Positions 1 to 12,802 are shown, counted from the stretch's first letter. The stretch: 49,979 bases of DNA from Dyella ginsengisoli LA-4 (GCF_000334915.1 NZ_AMSF01000072.1:1-49979), one strand, 5' to 3'. The notes: generated by a model not told the origin, from the letters alone. Made by a program: numbers and translations.

Positions 1-1146
<1,146 letters not shown>

Positions 1147-1155
1147 AAGTCAGAT

Positions 1156-1240
1156 GCGAGAAGTGAGAAGTGAGAGCAGGCCCAAGCTCGGCATATCGCC
1201 GCGCTCTCTTGCTCCTCACTCCTCCTCGCTCACTCCTCGC
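1156..1240. repeat. GAGAAGTGAG / CTCCTCACTC inverted repeat in a convergent gap
   Basis: A purine arm (1156-1176, GAGAAGTGAG repeated) faces a pyrimidine arm (1204-1240, CTCCTCACTCCTC and CACTCCTCGC) across 27 nt. It sits exactly between the 3' ends of hemF and the solenoid gene. The same motif recurs at 7904-8094, also between convergent 3' ends. The fold is imperfect and lacks a clear U-run, so the role as a bidirectional terminator is inferred. Confidence 0.6.
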
Positions 1241-1243
1241 CTT

Positions 1244-1894
1244 TCAGGGCGTATCGCCGCTGAACTTCACCGGCGTGGCACCCTTCACCGGGCCGATCTG
1301 CGCGCTGTCGCTGACCTGCAGCACGACGTCGCGGCGGAATTCCAGGGTGCCCTGCACCACCGCGTGCGGGCCGATCACGACGTGGGGCGGGCGGCGATTG
1401 CCCCAGTGGAACCAGCCGCCGGGCTTGTCGACAAGGATGCCGCCCTCGACGCGCGAATCGGCACCGACGGTGATGTCGCCGCTGACCGTGCCCAGGCCAC
1501 CACCGACATGGGCGTCGTCAAGCGAGATCGCTCCGTTGACGTTGGACACGCGGCCGCCGACGTCGGCGTCCTTGGCCAGCCGGATGGCGCCGTTGACCGC
1601 CTCGATCTTGCCGCTGACACGGGCGCCTGCGCCGAGCGTGACGGCACCGTTGACCGTGCCCACCTCGCTGGCCTGCGCCTTGTCGCCAAGCTCCACCGAG
1701 CCGTTGACCGTGCTGGCCTTGCGCACGGTGGCGCCATCCTCGATGTGCACCGAACCGTTGACGGTGCTGGCGTCACCGACCTGCTGGCCGGCCTCCACGT
1801 GGACGCTGCCATTGACCTTGTCGATGCTGTCCTGGGCGCTCGCGGCCAGCGGCACGACGAGGGCGAGAGCGAGGGCGAGTGCAGTGCGGCGCAT
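1244..1894 (-). CDS. secreted VNG-repeat beta-solenoid protein
   Basis: This 216-aa protein has an N-terminal signal peptide (MRRTALALALALVVPLAASA, cleavage near residue 20). Seven VNG-type repeats follow, starting at residues 27, 45, 63, 81, 100, 119 and 137 (VNGS x3, VNGA x3, then VSGD). The spacing is 18-19 residues, which matches one turn of a left-handed beta-helix or a bactofilin-like solenoid. A Trp/Pro-rich loop (about 158-170) precedes a last beta-rich segment. The start at 1894 is supported by AAGGAG eight bases upstream; a longer in-frame reading would run antisense through gpmA and is rejected. It is probably periplasmic or surface-associated; the function is unknown. Confidence 0.85.
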   Translation of the reverse strand: MRRTALALALALVVPLAASAQDSIDKVNGSVHVEAGQQVGDASTVNGSVHIEDGATVRKASTVNGSVELGDKAQASEVGTVNGAVTLGAGARVSGKIEAVNGAIRLAKDADVGGRVSNVNGAISLDDAHVGGGLGTVSGDITVGADSRVEGGILVDKPGGWFHWGNRRPPHVVIGPHAVVQGTLEFRRDVVLQVSDSAQIGPVKGATPVKFSGDTP

Positions 1895-2071
1895 GGGATT
1901 CTCCTTGGCGGGAAGGGCAGGCGGCGGGTGGCGTGCGCTGCCGTGGGTCGATCCCCGTTTCTGATGCACGCGCTGCCCGGTCGGTTTACGTGACCTTCGG
2001 CACGGGGCGGATTTGACGGGTGCGGCCGGGCGCTTCACCATTTCGGCTTTCATGCCGACCGCCAACCGACC

Positions 2072-2815
2072 ATGCACAAGCTCGTCCTGATCCGTCACGG
2101 CCAGTCCCAGTGGAACCTCGACAACCGTTTCAGCGGCTGGGCCGACGTCGATCTGACCGCCCAGGGCGTGGCCGAGGCGCGCGAGGCCGGCGCACTGCTG
2201 AAAGAAGCCGGCTACCGCTTCGACGTGGCGCACACCTCGGTGCTCAAGCGCGCCGTGCGCACCCTGTGGGGCGTGCAGGAGTCGCTGGACCAGATGTGGA
2301 TTCCGGTGGTCACCGACTGGCGCCTCAACGAGCGCCACTACGGCGCGCTGACCGGCCTGAACAAGGCCGAGACCGCCGCGAAGTACGGCGAGGACCAGGT
2401 GAAGATCTGGCGCCGCAGCTACGACACGCCGCCGCCGCCGCTTGAGCGCGCGGACAACGAGGCGCTCTCCGATCCCCGCTATGCCGGGCTCGACCCCGAA
2501 CTGATCCCCGATACCGAGTGCCTGAAGGACACCGTCGCCCGCGTGCTGCCGTACTGGCACGAGGTGCTGGCGCCGGCGATCCGCAGCGGCCAGCGCGTCG
2601 TGGTGGTGGCGCACGGCAACTCCATGCGTGCTCTGGTGAAGTACCTCGACAACATCTCCGACGAGGAGATCGTCGAGGTCAACATCCCCAACGGCATTCC
2701 GCTGGTCTACGAGTTCGACGCCGAACTGCGGCCGATCCGCCACGAATACCTGGGTGACGCCGAGGCGATCGCCGCCAAGATGGCCGCGGTGGCGAACCAG
2801 GGCAAGGCGAAGTAA
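2072..2815 (+). CDS. gpmA: 2,3-bisphosphoglycerate-dependent phosphoglycerate mutase
   Basis: GpmA interconverts 3-phosphoglycerate and 2-phosphoglycerate in glycolysis and gluconeogenesis. The 247-aa protein opens with the histidine-phosphatase motif LIRHGQS (catalytic His9) and shows [10 protein letters not shown], the proton donor region [16 protein letters not shown], and the second His in [16 protein letters not shown]. Its length is normal for the dimeric dPGM family. The gap upstream (1895-2071) contains nothing recognisable beyond the ribosome-binding region. Confidence 0.97.
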   Translation: MHKLVLIRHGQSQWNLDNRFSGWADVDLTAQGVAEAREAGALLKEAGYRFDVAHTSVLKRAVRTLWGVQESLDQMWIPVVTDWRLNERHYGALTGLNKAETAAKYGEDQVKIWRRSYDTPPPPLERADNEALSDPRYAGLDPELIPDTECLKDTVARVLPYWHEVLAPAIRSGQRVVVVAHGNSMRALVKYLDNISDEEIVEVNIPNGIPLVYEFDAELRPIRHEYLGDAEAIAAKMAAVANQGKAK

Positions 2816-2827
2816 GGCTTGCTGCCG

Positions 2828-2845
2828 GGGTGACGGCTGTCACCC
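2828..2845. promoter_or_regulatory. short perfect palindrome after gpmA
   Basis: GGGTGAC-N4-GTCACCC lies 12 nt after the gpmA stop. The octamer GGCTGTCA occurs at 2835 and again at 2851, a 16-bp step. There is no U-run, so this could be a weak terminator or an operator for the following membrane gene. Only the symmetry is observed. Confidence 0.3.
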
Positions 2846-2923
2846 GCGATGGCTGTCAGCCGCACGTCGCCAAGGTGGATGCCGTTCGCTAGTCTTGCCC
2901 CGTTATCGACACGGATGCCCGAC

Positions 2924-3460
2924 ATGACGCCGAATCTCGCTCCCGTTGCCATCATGGTCCCCGTGCTGGGTTTTGCCGTCTGGCGCCGCGTTCGCAGTCA
3001 GTTCGGACGTCAGCCGATCCGGCGAGGACGGATGATTGCGCGTATTGCCGTGTTTGCGGTGATCGGGGTGCTGGCGGCGCTCGGCGGACTGCTCAACCCG
3101 CGGCTGCTGGAGGGTCTGGCCGGAGGTGCGGTGCTGGGCGCCATGCTGGGCATGTTCGGGCTTCGCCTGACTCGTTTCGAGCGCAGTCCCGACGGTAGCG
3201 ACGGCTACATTCCCAATCCCTGGATCGGTGGCCTGCTCACCGCGCTGCTGGTTGCCCGGCTGGCTTGGCGCTTTCTGGTGGTGATGCCGCAGATGGAGCA
3301 TCTGCAGGCAGGTGCCGGGGCGCCGCCGCCGATCGGCAACAGTCCGTTGACCCTGCTGGTGTTCGGTCTGCTGATCGGCTACTACATCACCTACTTCAGC
3401 GGCCTGCTGGTGCACCACCGTCGCTTCGAACAGGCCCAGACGGCCGCTCGAACCCCGTAG
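2924..3460 (+). CDS. four-helix inner-membrane protein, function unknown
   Basis: The predicted 178-aa protein has four or five hydrophobic segments (roughly residues 3-17, 36-56, 59-78, 101-121 and 140-165). A basic loop RRVRSQFGRQPIRRGR follows the first. The topology resembles small CcdC/DUF1453-like membrane proteins, but that is only a resemblance. An ATG nine bases upstream (2915) is an equally possible start; earlier in-frame ATGs lack hydrophobic character. The gene converges on glnK with only 7 nt between stops. Confidence 0.7.
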   Translation: MTPNLAPVAIMVPVLGFAVWRRVRSQFGRQPIRRGRMIARIAVFAVIGVLAALGGLLNPRLLEGLAGGAVLGAMLGMFGLRLTRFERSPDGSDGYIPNPWIGGLLTALLVARLAWRFLVVMPQMEHLQAGAGAPPPIGNSPLTLLVFGLLIGYYITYFSGLLVHHRRFEQAQTAARTP

Positions 3461-3467
3461 CAGGTGC

Positions 3468-3916
<449 letters not shown>

Positions 3917-3995
3917 AACTCCGACGGAGCCCACCGATGGCAGCCCCAAAGCACGTTTACATAGACTTCATTTCGACGAGTTCGAGGCGCCATCC

Positions 3996-4253
3996 ATGAT
4001 GGACAGGCAGGACATTGATCAACTTGCCCTGCGACTTGTTTCGTTGGTACCGCCAGGATTGGCGCAAGCGCATCAGGATCTGCGAACCAACTTCGGCGAT
4101 GTCCTGGCGCACGGATTGCGCCGCCTTGATCTGGTCACCCGCGAAGAGTTCGATGTCCAGAGTCAGCTGCTGGCACGTACCCGTGCCAAGGTTGAAGAGC
4201 TGGAGAGGCGCGTCGCCGATCTGGAGACGATAGCCGCTTCGCGCGGTTCCTGA
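3996..4253 (+). CDS. ubiK: ubiquinone biosynthesis accessory factor UbiK
   Basis: UbiK (formerly YqiC, BMFP family) is a small coiled-coil protein. In E. coli it binds UbiJ and stimulates aerobic ubiquinone synthesis. The 85-aa product has the N-terminal LALRLVSLVPPGLAQAHQDL segment, then a conserved NFGDVLAHGLRRLDLVTREEFDVQ block and a C-terminal coiled coil (LLARTRAKVEELERRVADLE). Two adjacent ATGs (3996 and 3999) could both start it. Its partner gene ubiJ is also in this window, at 15.7-16.3 kb. Confidence 0.9.
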   Translation: MMDRQDIDQLALRLVSLVPPGLAQAHQDLRTNFGDVLAHGLRRLDLVTREEFDVQSQLLARTRAKVEELERRVADLETIAASRGS

Positions 4254-4275
4254 AGCAGGAAAGTCTCCCGGGAGC

Positions 4276-4327
4276 CGCCCCCGACCTGTCACCCTCACCC
4301 CGAGAACGGTCGGGGGCGGTTATTTAC
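4276..4327 (+). terminator. intrinsic terminator after ubiK
   Basis: A perfect 12-bp stem (CCGCCCCCGACC at 4276-4287 with GGTCGGGGGCGG at 4309-4320) encloses a 21-nt loop and is followed by TTATTTA. It lies 22 nt after the ubiK stop. The loop is long and the U-tract short, so efficiency may be moderate. Confidence 0.7.
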
Positions 4328-4395
4328 GCCCCAAAGGTCGGAGTGGTTTGCATGCGCGCTTTTGGCGTCGTCCCTTCCTCTTCCTGCGCGTGCCC

Positions 4396-5901
4396 ATGAG
4401 CCTGGCCGTCACCCTCAGCCGTGCCCAGGAAGGGGTGGCTGCGCCGCAGGTGATGGTCGAGGTGCATCTCTCCGGCGGCCTGCCGGGCACCAATATCGTC
4501 GGCCTCCCCGAGGCAGCCGTGCGGGAGGCGCGGGACCGTGTGCGGGTGGCCATCCAGAACACCGCCTTCAACTATCCGGACCGCAAGGTCACGGTCAATC
4601 TGGCGCCCGCCGAGTTGCCCAAGGATGGGGGCCGTTTCGACCTGGCGATCGCGCTTGGCATTCTCGCCGCCGGCGGGCAGGTGCCGCGCGACAAGCTGGA
4701 TGACTGCGAATTCCTCGGGGAGCTGGCGCTTTCCGGGGCGATCCGCGGGGTGTCTGGCGTGGTGCCCGCGCTGCTTCGGGCCCGCGCTCGCGGGCGGCGC
4801 ATGGTGGTGCCCAGGGCCAACGCCGCCGAAGCGGCGCTTGTGCCGGATGTCGATGTGCTGGTGGCCGACAGTCTGGCCGAGGTCTGTGGCTGGCTGCATG
4901 ATGCCTCGTCGCTTGCTCCGCCGCAGGCGGAGATGGCCGGGGATGCCGGCCAGCCCGGCCGCGGCCCGGACATGAGTGACGTACGCGGCCAATTGCAGGC
5001 GCGCCGGGCCCTGGAGATCGCCGCTGTCGGCGGTCACCACCTGCTGCTGGTGGGGCCGCCCGGGACCGGCAAGACCATGCTGGCCGAGCGGTTGCCGGGC
5101 ATCCTGCCGCCGCTGACCGAGGTCGAGGCACTGGAAACCTGCGCCGTGCTGTCGGTGACCGGCCAGCCGGTGGATCCGTCGAAGTGGCGACGGCGTCCGT
5201 TCCGCGCGCCGCACCACACGGCCTCGGCGGTGGCGCTGGTCGGCGGCGGCTCTTACCCGCGACCGGGAGAGATTTCGCTGGCCCATCATGGGGTCCTGTT
5301 CCTTGACGAGTTGCCGGAATTCAACCGGCACGTACTCGATGTCCTGCGTGAGCCGCTCGAATCGGGCCAGATCATGATTTCCCGCGCCGCCCGGCAATCG
5401 AGTTTTCCGGCCCAGTTCCAGCTCGTCGCGGCGATGAACCCCTGCCCGTGCGGGTATGCGGGCGATCCGCGCCAACGCTGCCACTGCACGCCGGACCAGA
5501 TCCAGCGCTACCGCGGGAAAATCTCCGGGCCGCTGCTGGACCGCATCGATCTCAGCGTGGAGGTTCCGCGTGTGCCGCTGGCCGAATTGGGTGCACCGCC
5601 GGGCGAACACGACGAGGACTCGGCGACCGTCCGCCAGCGGGTGATTCGCGCCCGCGATCATGCCCTTCAGCGGGCCGGACGACCCAATGCCGATATCAGC
5701 ACCCGTGAGCTCGAGCGCGATTGCGCGCTCGGGTCGGCCGAGCGGCGTTGGTTCGAGTCGGCGCTGGAGCGCCTGGGGCTCTCGGCCCGGGCCTATCACC
5801 GCACCCTGCGGGTGGCACGCACCATCGCGGACCTCGATGGCGGTGCCGGGCTGCTGGACCGGGCCCATCTGGCCGAAGCCCTGCAATACCGGCGTTTCTA
5901 G
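4396..5901 (+). CDS. comM: YifB/ComM family Mg-chelatase-like AAA+ ATPase
   Basis: ComM is a hexameric helicase that promotes branch migration during natural transformation. The 501-aa protein has the N-terminal ChlI-like domain (VMVEVHLSGGLPGTNIVGLP). Walker A GPPGTGKT follows at residues 219-226 and Walker B in GVLFLDELPEF. The cysteine-bearing insert MNPCPCGYAG...CHC precedes the C-terminal domain, which ends LAEALQYRR. The start MSLAVTLSRAQEG is chosen because family members begin there; an in-frame ATG 48 nt upstream would add a basic extension. The context is single-gene, between a terminator and a strong promoter. Confidence 0.95.
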   Translation: MSLAVTLSRAQEGVAAPQVMVEVHLSGGLPGTNIVGLPEAAVREARDRVRVAIQNTAFNYPDRKVTVNLAPAELPKDGGRFDLAIALGILAAGGQVPRDKLDDCEFLGELALSGAIRGVSGVVPALLRARARGRRMVVPRANAAEAALVPDVDVLVADSLAEVCGWLHDASSLAPPQAEMAGDAGQPGRGPDMSDVRGQLQARRALEIAAVGGHHLLLVGPPGTGKTMLAERLPGILPPLTEVEALETCAVLSVTGQPVDPSKWRRRPFRAPHHTASAVALVGGGSYPRPGEISLAHHGVLFLDELPEFNRHVLDVLREPLESGQIMISRAARQSSFPAQFQLVAAMNPCPCGYAGDPRQRCHCTPDQIQRYRGKISGPLLDRIDLSVEVPRVPLAELGAPPGEHDEDSATVRQRVIRARDHALQRAGRPNADISTRELERDCALGSAERRWFESALERLGLSARAYHRTLRVARTIADLDGGAGLLDRAHLAEALQYRRF

Positions 5902-5932
5902 GGTCGGTTTTCAGTTATTGAACTCGGGAGTA

Positions 5933-5960
5933 TTGACTTCCCGCCGGGCCGGTCTATTAT
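5933..5960 (+). promoter_or_regulatory. near-consensus sigma70 promoter
   Basis: TTGACT (5933-5938) and TATTAT (5955-5960) are separated by 16 bp, in a locally AT-rich patch unlike the flanking coding DNA. Transcription should begin near 5967. It is the best-looking housekeeping promoter I found in the window. It lies 32 nt after the comM stop and about 165 nt before the antiporter start. Confidence 0.75.
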
Positions 5961-5966
5961 CTGCAC

Positions 5967-6048
5967 CCGTCGGTACGCAAATGTCCCGACCCCCGCGCCC
6001 CGGCATCGGTCCCCCCCCCTCCCCCCGATGCCGGGGCCTTTCTTTTTC
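5967..6048 (+). ncRNA. candidate small RNA with C-rich loop (or attenuated leader)
   Basis: A transcript from the promoter at 5933-5960 would meet a perfect 12-bp GC stem plus U-rich tail after about 30 nt, giving an RNA of roughly 80 nt. The 15-nt hairpin loop (6010-6024) is almost pure C with a single internal T, apart from its first base. C-rich loops are known in sRNAs that pair with G-rich Shine-Dalgarno regions, for example sX13 of Xanthomonas. No ORF fits in the span. Alternatively it is the terminated leader of the antiporter gene 78 nt downstream. The parts are seen directly; RNA function is inferred. Confidence 0.55.
5998..6048 (+). terminator. strong intrinsic terminator
   Basis: CCCCGGCATCGG (5998-6009) pairs perfectly with CCGATGCCGGGG (6025-6036) and is followed by CCTTTCTTTTT. 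It can end the short transcript from the 5933 promoter and also any read-through from comM. Confidence 0.85.
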
Positions 6049-6125
6049 TCCTTCCTGTTTCCGCGCTGGACGCCGCGCGGAGTGCCGTGCTCCGATAGGG
6101 CGCCGGACGCGCACAGGAAGCAAGC

Positions 6126-7919
6126 ATGACGATGGAACCCGGCCTCCTGCTGACCGCCCTGCTCGCGGTTGGCTTCGTGGCCCAGTGGCTCGCCTGGAGG
6201 GTTCGACTGCCCGCCATCGTGTTCCTGCTGCTGGCCGGCATCGTGTTCGGCCCGGTGTTGCAGCTGGTGCATCCGGACCGCCTGCTCGGCCCCCTGCTGT
6301 TTCCGGTCGTGTCACTCGCAGTCGCGCTGATCCTGTTCGAGGGCAGCCTGAGCCTGCGCTTCGCCGAGTTGCGCGGGATCGGTGGCGCGGTGCGTGGACT
6401 GGTCAGCTACGGGGCCATCGCCGCCCTGCTGATGCTGGCGGCGGCGGCGCATCTGCTGGCAGGGTTGAGTTGGGATATCGCCCTGCTGTTTGGCGCATTG
6501 ACCTGCGTGACCGGACCGACGGTGATCGCGCCGATGCTGCGCACGCTGCGCCCCAATGCCCGCATCGCCAGCACGCTGCGCTGGGAGGGCATCGTGATCG
6601 ATCCGCTGGGTGCGCTGTTCGCGGTGCTGATCTACGAGGCGATCGTCTCGCGCGAGCAGGGCCACACCATCGGTGTGTTCCTCGGCACCATCGGCAGCGG
6701 CGTGGTCGCCGGTGCGGTGGCGGCGCTTGTGCTGGGCCAGCTCCTGCGCCGCCAGATGATCCCCGAATACCTGCAGAACTTCGGCACGCTGGCAGCCGTG
6801 CTGCTGACTTTCAGCCTGTCCAACGCCCTTGCGCATGAGTCGGGCCTGCTGGCGGTCACCATCATGGGGGTCGCGCTGGGCAACATGCGTAATCTGCACG
6901 TCGACGACATCCTCGACTTCAAGGAACACCTGACCACGTTGCTGGTGTCCAGCCTGTTCATCCTGCTGGCTGCTCGCCTGCCGTGGCCATTGCCGTCCGG
7001 CACGCTGATGGCGGGTATCGGCATCCTGCTGGTGTCGCAGGTGCTGATCCGTCCGCTGTCCGTGCTGATCGCGACTGCCGGGAGTTCGCTGGCCTGGCGG
7101 GAGCGTGCGCTGATCGCCTGGGTCGCGCCGCGCGGCATCGTTGCGGCGGCGGTCTCGGCGCTGTTCGCCCTGCGGCTGGATGCGCTGGGCATGCGCGGAG
7201 CGGATGCGTTGGTGCCGCTGGTTTTCATCCTGATCATCGGTACCGTGGTGTTCCAGGGCGCGACGGCGCGGCCGCTGGCGCGCTGGCTCGGCGTGGCTGA
7301 GCCCGAGCCGCGTGGCGTGCTGGTGTTCGGCGCCGACGAAGTGCCGCGTGCGGTGGCCAAGGCCTTGCACGATGGAGGGATCCGCGTCGTGCTGGCCGAC
7401 GACGACTGGGAGGGTATCCGTCGCGCCAGGATGGACGGCCTGACCACGTTCTTCGGCAATCCGGCCTCATCCCACGCCGACCGCCACCTCGACCTCACCG
7501 GCATCGGCCGGCTGCTGGCGATGTCCACCCACCGCGAGCGCAACTCGCTGGCCTGCCTGCATTACCGCGAGGAATTCGGCCGCGATCGGGTCTACCGGCT
7601 GCGCAATCTCGGCCCGGAAGAGACTACCGATCGTGCTGCGCTGGCCGACAGCCTGCTGGCGCCGCCGCTGTTCGAGGAGGCCATGACCCACGGCCGCTTC
7701 GCCGGGCTGCTGGCACAGGGCTGGCGGGTCAAGTCGACCCGGCTCACCGCCACCTTCGACTGGCCCCACTTCATCGAGCAGTACGGGTCGGCGTCCATCC
7801 TGCTGTTCGGCATCGAGGAGAAGGGGGCGTTGCGGGTGGTCTCGACCAAGCGCCAGCTGGAGCCCCGGCCGGGCTGGACGGTGATTGCCCTGGTGCCGGG
7901 GGCGAGGAGTGAGGAGTGA
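6126..7919 (+). CDS. CPA1-family cation:proton antiporter with C-terminal TrkA-N domain
   Basis: This 597-aa inner-membrane protein probably exchanges Na+ or K+ for H+. Residues 1-395 form about a dozen hydrophobic helices with CPA1 features: LAGIVFGPV, ALILFEGSLSL, TGPTVIAPMLR, and the ion-site motif RWEGIVIDPLGALFAVL. Residues from about 400 (VLVFGADEVPRAVAKAL) resemble a Rossmann-type regulatory nucleotide-binding domain, followed by a small C-terminal domain. AGGA eight bases before 6126 supports this start; an ATG six bases on is possible. Its last residues, GARSEE and the stop, are encoded by the purine repeat that begins at 7904. Confidence 0.9.
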   Translation: MTMEPGLLLTALLAVGFVAQWLAWRVRLPAIVFLLLAGIVFGPVLQLVHPDRLLGPLLFPVVSLAVALILFEGSLSLRFAELRGIGGAVRGLVSYGAIAALLMLAAAAHLLAGLSWDIALLFGALTCVTGPTVIAPMLRTLRPNARIASTLRWEGIVIDPLGALFAVLIYEAIVSREQGHTIGVFLGTIGSGVVAGAVAALVLGQLLRRQMIPEYLQNFGTLAAVLLTFSLSNALAHESGLLAVTIMGVALGNMRNLHVDDILDFKEHLTTLLVSSLFILLAARLPWPLPSGTLMAGIGILLVSQVLIRPLSVLIATAGSSLAWRERALIAWVAPRGIVAAAVSALFALRLDALGMRGADALVPLVFILIIGTVVFQGATARPLARWLGVAEPEPRGVLVFGADEVPRAVAKALHDGGIRVVLADDDWEGIRRARMDGLTTFFGNPASSHADRHLDLTGIGRLLAMSTHRERNSLACLHYREEFGRDRVYRLRNLGPEETTDRAALADSLLAPPLFEEAMTHGRFAGLLAQGWRVKSTRLTATFDWPHFIEQYGSASILLFGIEEKGALRVVSTKRQLEPRPGWTVIALVPGARSEE

Positions 7920-8094
7920 GGAGTAAGTGACTGGGAGTGAGAAGTGAGAGAAGGGCGTGTCGCGTGATGCATCCTGACCGCACCCGCGTCCCGCCTGCAC
8001 GCGCCTCGGCGCCGGGAAGCGAGGAGCGTTGAGCGAGTCGCCGACGCCGATGCTCCTCTCTCACTCCTCACTCCTCTCCGCCCACTCCTCGCTT
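7904..8094. repeat. long inverted repeat of GAGTGAGGAGTGA / CACTCCTCACTCC type
   Basis: The purine arm (7904-7953) consists of repeated GAGGAGTGAG and GAGTGAGAAGTGAGAG units. The pyrimidine arm (8053-8094) carries CTCTCACTCCTCACTCC and CCACTCCTCGC. About 100 nt lies between them. The gap is between convergent 3' ends (antiporter and aceA), as for the copy at 1156-1240. The left arm overlaps the last five codons of the antiporter. The middle (7954-8052) has no recognisable gene. Confidence 0.6.
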
Positions 8095-9387
<1,293 letters not shown>

Positions 9388-9427
9388 GATGGACTCCGGG
9401 TAGCAGGTACGTGCGTTGGTGCGTCGA

Positions 9428-11020
<1,593 letters not shown>

Positions 11021-11070
11021 GGGATTGCGCTCCGCCTTGGGTGGGGCGCCAAACTAGGCCTCGGTGTCTA

Positions 11071-11115
11071 GCTTTGACAAAGCAAATGTTTCAATTTTTG
11101 TCTTTGACAAAATTG
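11071..11115. promoter_or_regulatory. operator region between aceB and the LysR gene
   Basis: CTTTGACAAA occurs at 11072-11081 and again at 11102-11111, exactly 30 bp (about three helical turns) apart on the same face. The second copy lies in a 24-bp imperfect palindrome, CAATTTTTGTC / GACAAAATTG (11092-11115). The stretch is strikingly AT-rich. LysR tetramers typically bind two phased half-site pairs in such divergent gaps, so this is the likely binding region; the protein assignment is inferred. Confidence 0.6.
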
Positions 11116-11122
11116 ATGACAT

Positions 11123-12187
11123 ATGCAAATTACTGATTCCATGAGAAGAAAATCACCCGATTCGGCCTCGCCGACGGTCAAAAAGCGTGCTGCAAGCGCA
11201 AAAAACCGCTCCGGGCGTTTGACCGGTGACGCCGACGTGGCCGGTCGCTTCTACTACAAGGGCAACCGCCACAAGCAGTTGCGCGCCTTCGTGGCGACGG
11301 TGAAGCTGGGTACCCTGACCCGCGCTGCCGAGGCGCTCTACCTGTCCCAACCCTCGGTCAGCCTGCAGCTGCAGGCACTGGAGCGCGAGTTGGGGATGAC
11401 CCTGATGGAGCGCAGCCGACGTCGCATCAATCTCACCGATGCCGGCGAGGCGCTGTACGAACTGGCCCGGCCGCTGGTCGAGGGCTGGGAAAACCTGGAC
11501 CGCGATTTCCAGGCCAAGGTGAAGGGCCTGCAGGCCGGCAAGCTGGTGATCGCTGCCGGCACCTCGACCATCCAGTACCTGTTGCCCGACCTGGTGCGCC
11601 GCTACCGCGAGCGGTTTCCCGCCGTGCAGTTGCAGCTGGCCAACGTCACCGGCAAGGACGGCATGGCGATGCTGCGCGAGGACAAGGCCGATTTCGCCGT
11701 CGGCTCGATGCTCGACGTGCCCAACGACATCGCCTGGGCGCCGGTCTACCACTACGACCCGATGCTGATCACGCCGCCGGACCACCCGCTGGCGTCCAAG
11801 GCGGAGGTCACCGTGGAGGACCTGTCGCCCTACGGCCTGATCCTGCCGCCGCAGCGTCTTTCCACCTACCGGCTGGTCGACCTGGTGTTCCAGCAGCGGC
11901 AGGTGCCCTATCACGTGGCGATCGAGGTGGGCGGCTGGGACGTGATCAAGGAATACGTCGCCATGGGCCTGGGCATCTCCATCGTCACCGGCATCTGCAT
12001 CACCGAGGCGGACCGCCAGCGGCTGGCGGTGCGCAACATGAAGCAGTTCTTCCCGCAGCGCGCCTATGGCGTGGTGATGCGCAAGGGCAAGTTCCTCGGC
12101 GCCGAGGCACGCGCCTTCATCGACCTGATCCGCCCCGGCCTGCTGACCTACCGCGACTACGACGAGTCGGGACATTCCGAGCGCTGA
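11123..12187 (+). CDS. LysR-family transcriptional regulator (CysB-like)
   Basis: The 354-aa protein has an N-terminal winged helix-turn-helix (KQLRAFVATVKLGTLTRAAEALYLSQPSVSLQLQALE split across residues about 52-86). A LysR substrate-binding domain starts near VIAAGTSTIQYLLPDLV. About 45 basic, poorly conserved residues precede the HTH, so translation may instead start at the ATG at 11141. Divergence from aceB suggests control of the glyoxylate genes. The closest relatives by sequence feel are CysB-like regulators of Lysobacterales. The effector is unknown. Confidence 0.9.
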   Translation: MQITDSMRRKSPDSASPTVKKRAASAKNRSGRLTGDADVAGRFYYKGNRHKQLRAFVATVKLGTLTRAAEALYLSQPSVSLQLQALERELGMTLMERSRRRINLTDAGEALYELARPLVEGWENLDRDFQAKVKGLQAGKLVIAAGTSTIQYLLPDLVRRYRERFPAVQLQLANVTGKDGMAMLREDKADFAVGSMLDVPNDIAWAPVYHYDPMLITPPDHPLASKAEVTVEDLSPYGLILPPQRLSTYRLVDLVFQQRQVPYHVAIEVGGWDVIKEYVAMGLGISIVTGICITEADRQRLAVRNMKQFFPQRAYGVVMRKGKFLGAEARAFIDLIRPGLLTYRDYDESGHSER

Positions 12188-12205
12188 GCAACGCCGTCGC
12201 CGGCA

Positions 12206-12802
12206 TCAGTCGACGTCGTGGTGCTTGCCGCGATAGCCCTTGAACAAGGCGCGGATGCGGATCATGGCGTCCTCGTCGCGCTCATCCGCACCCAATGTCA
12301 CCGGCGCGCCCAGGGTGAATGTGCGACTGGGATAATCGATGAATACCGGCAGGATCGGCACCTCGGCCGCGCGGGCGATGCGCAGGAAGCCGCTCTTCCA
12401 CTGCGCGACCTTCTTGCGCGTGCCCTCGGGGGTGATACCCAGCCACATGCGCTCGAGCCGGGCGAAGCGCTGCGCCATCTGGCCGACCACGTCGGTCGCC
12501 GAACCGCGGTCGATCGGGATCAGGCCGAGCGGGCGCAGGATGATGCCCAGCGGGCTGTCCAGCATCTCGCGCTTGATCATGATCGAGATGTCGATACCCA
12601 GCCCGACCTTCATCAGCAGGCCCCACACGCCGTCCCAGTTGGTCGAGTGCGGTGCGCCGATCACGATCGCCTTGGGCACGTCCGGAAATTCGCCGCGCAG
12701 GCGCCAGCCGGAGAGGCGCAGCAGGCCGCGGCAGAGCCAGGGCCAGAAGCGGTTGCGGATGCGCGGGACGTGGGGCGGCAGCGGCGGGACGACCCGGTTC
12801 AC
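12206..12802 (-). CDS. lysophospholipid acyltransferase family protein (PlsC-like)
   Basis: The 198-aa protein carries the acyltransferase motif HSTNWDG (H-x4-D) near residue 52 and the glycerophosphate-binding motif TPEGTRKK near 123. Both are diagnostic of the 1-acylglycerol-3-phosphate acyltransferase superfamily. It is shorter than PlsC and is likely membrane-associated. Its ATG overlaps the arfB stop by 4 nt (ATGA), so the two are translationally coupled. The exact acceptor lipid cannot be told from sequence. Confidence 0.88.
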   Translation of the reverse strand: MNRVVPPLPPHVPRIRNRFWPWLCRGLLRLSGWRLRGEFPDVPKAIVIGAPHSTNWDGVWGLLMKVGLGIDISIMIKREMLDSPLGIILRPLGLIPIDRGSATDVVGQMAQRFARLERMWLGITPEGTRKKVAQWKSGFLRIARAAEVPILPVFIDYPSRTFTLGAPVTLGADERDEDAMIRIRALFKGYRGKHHDVD

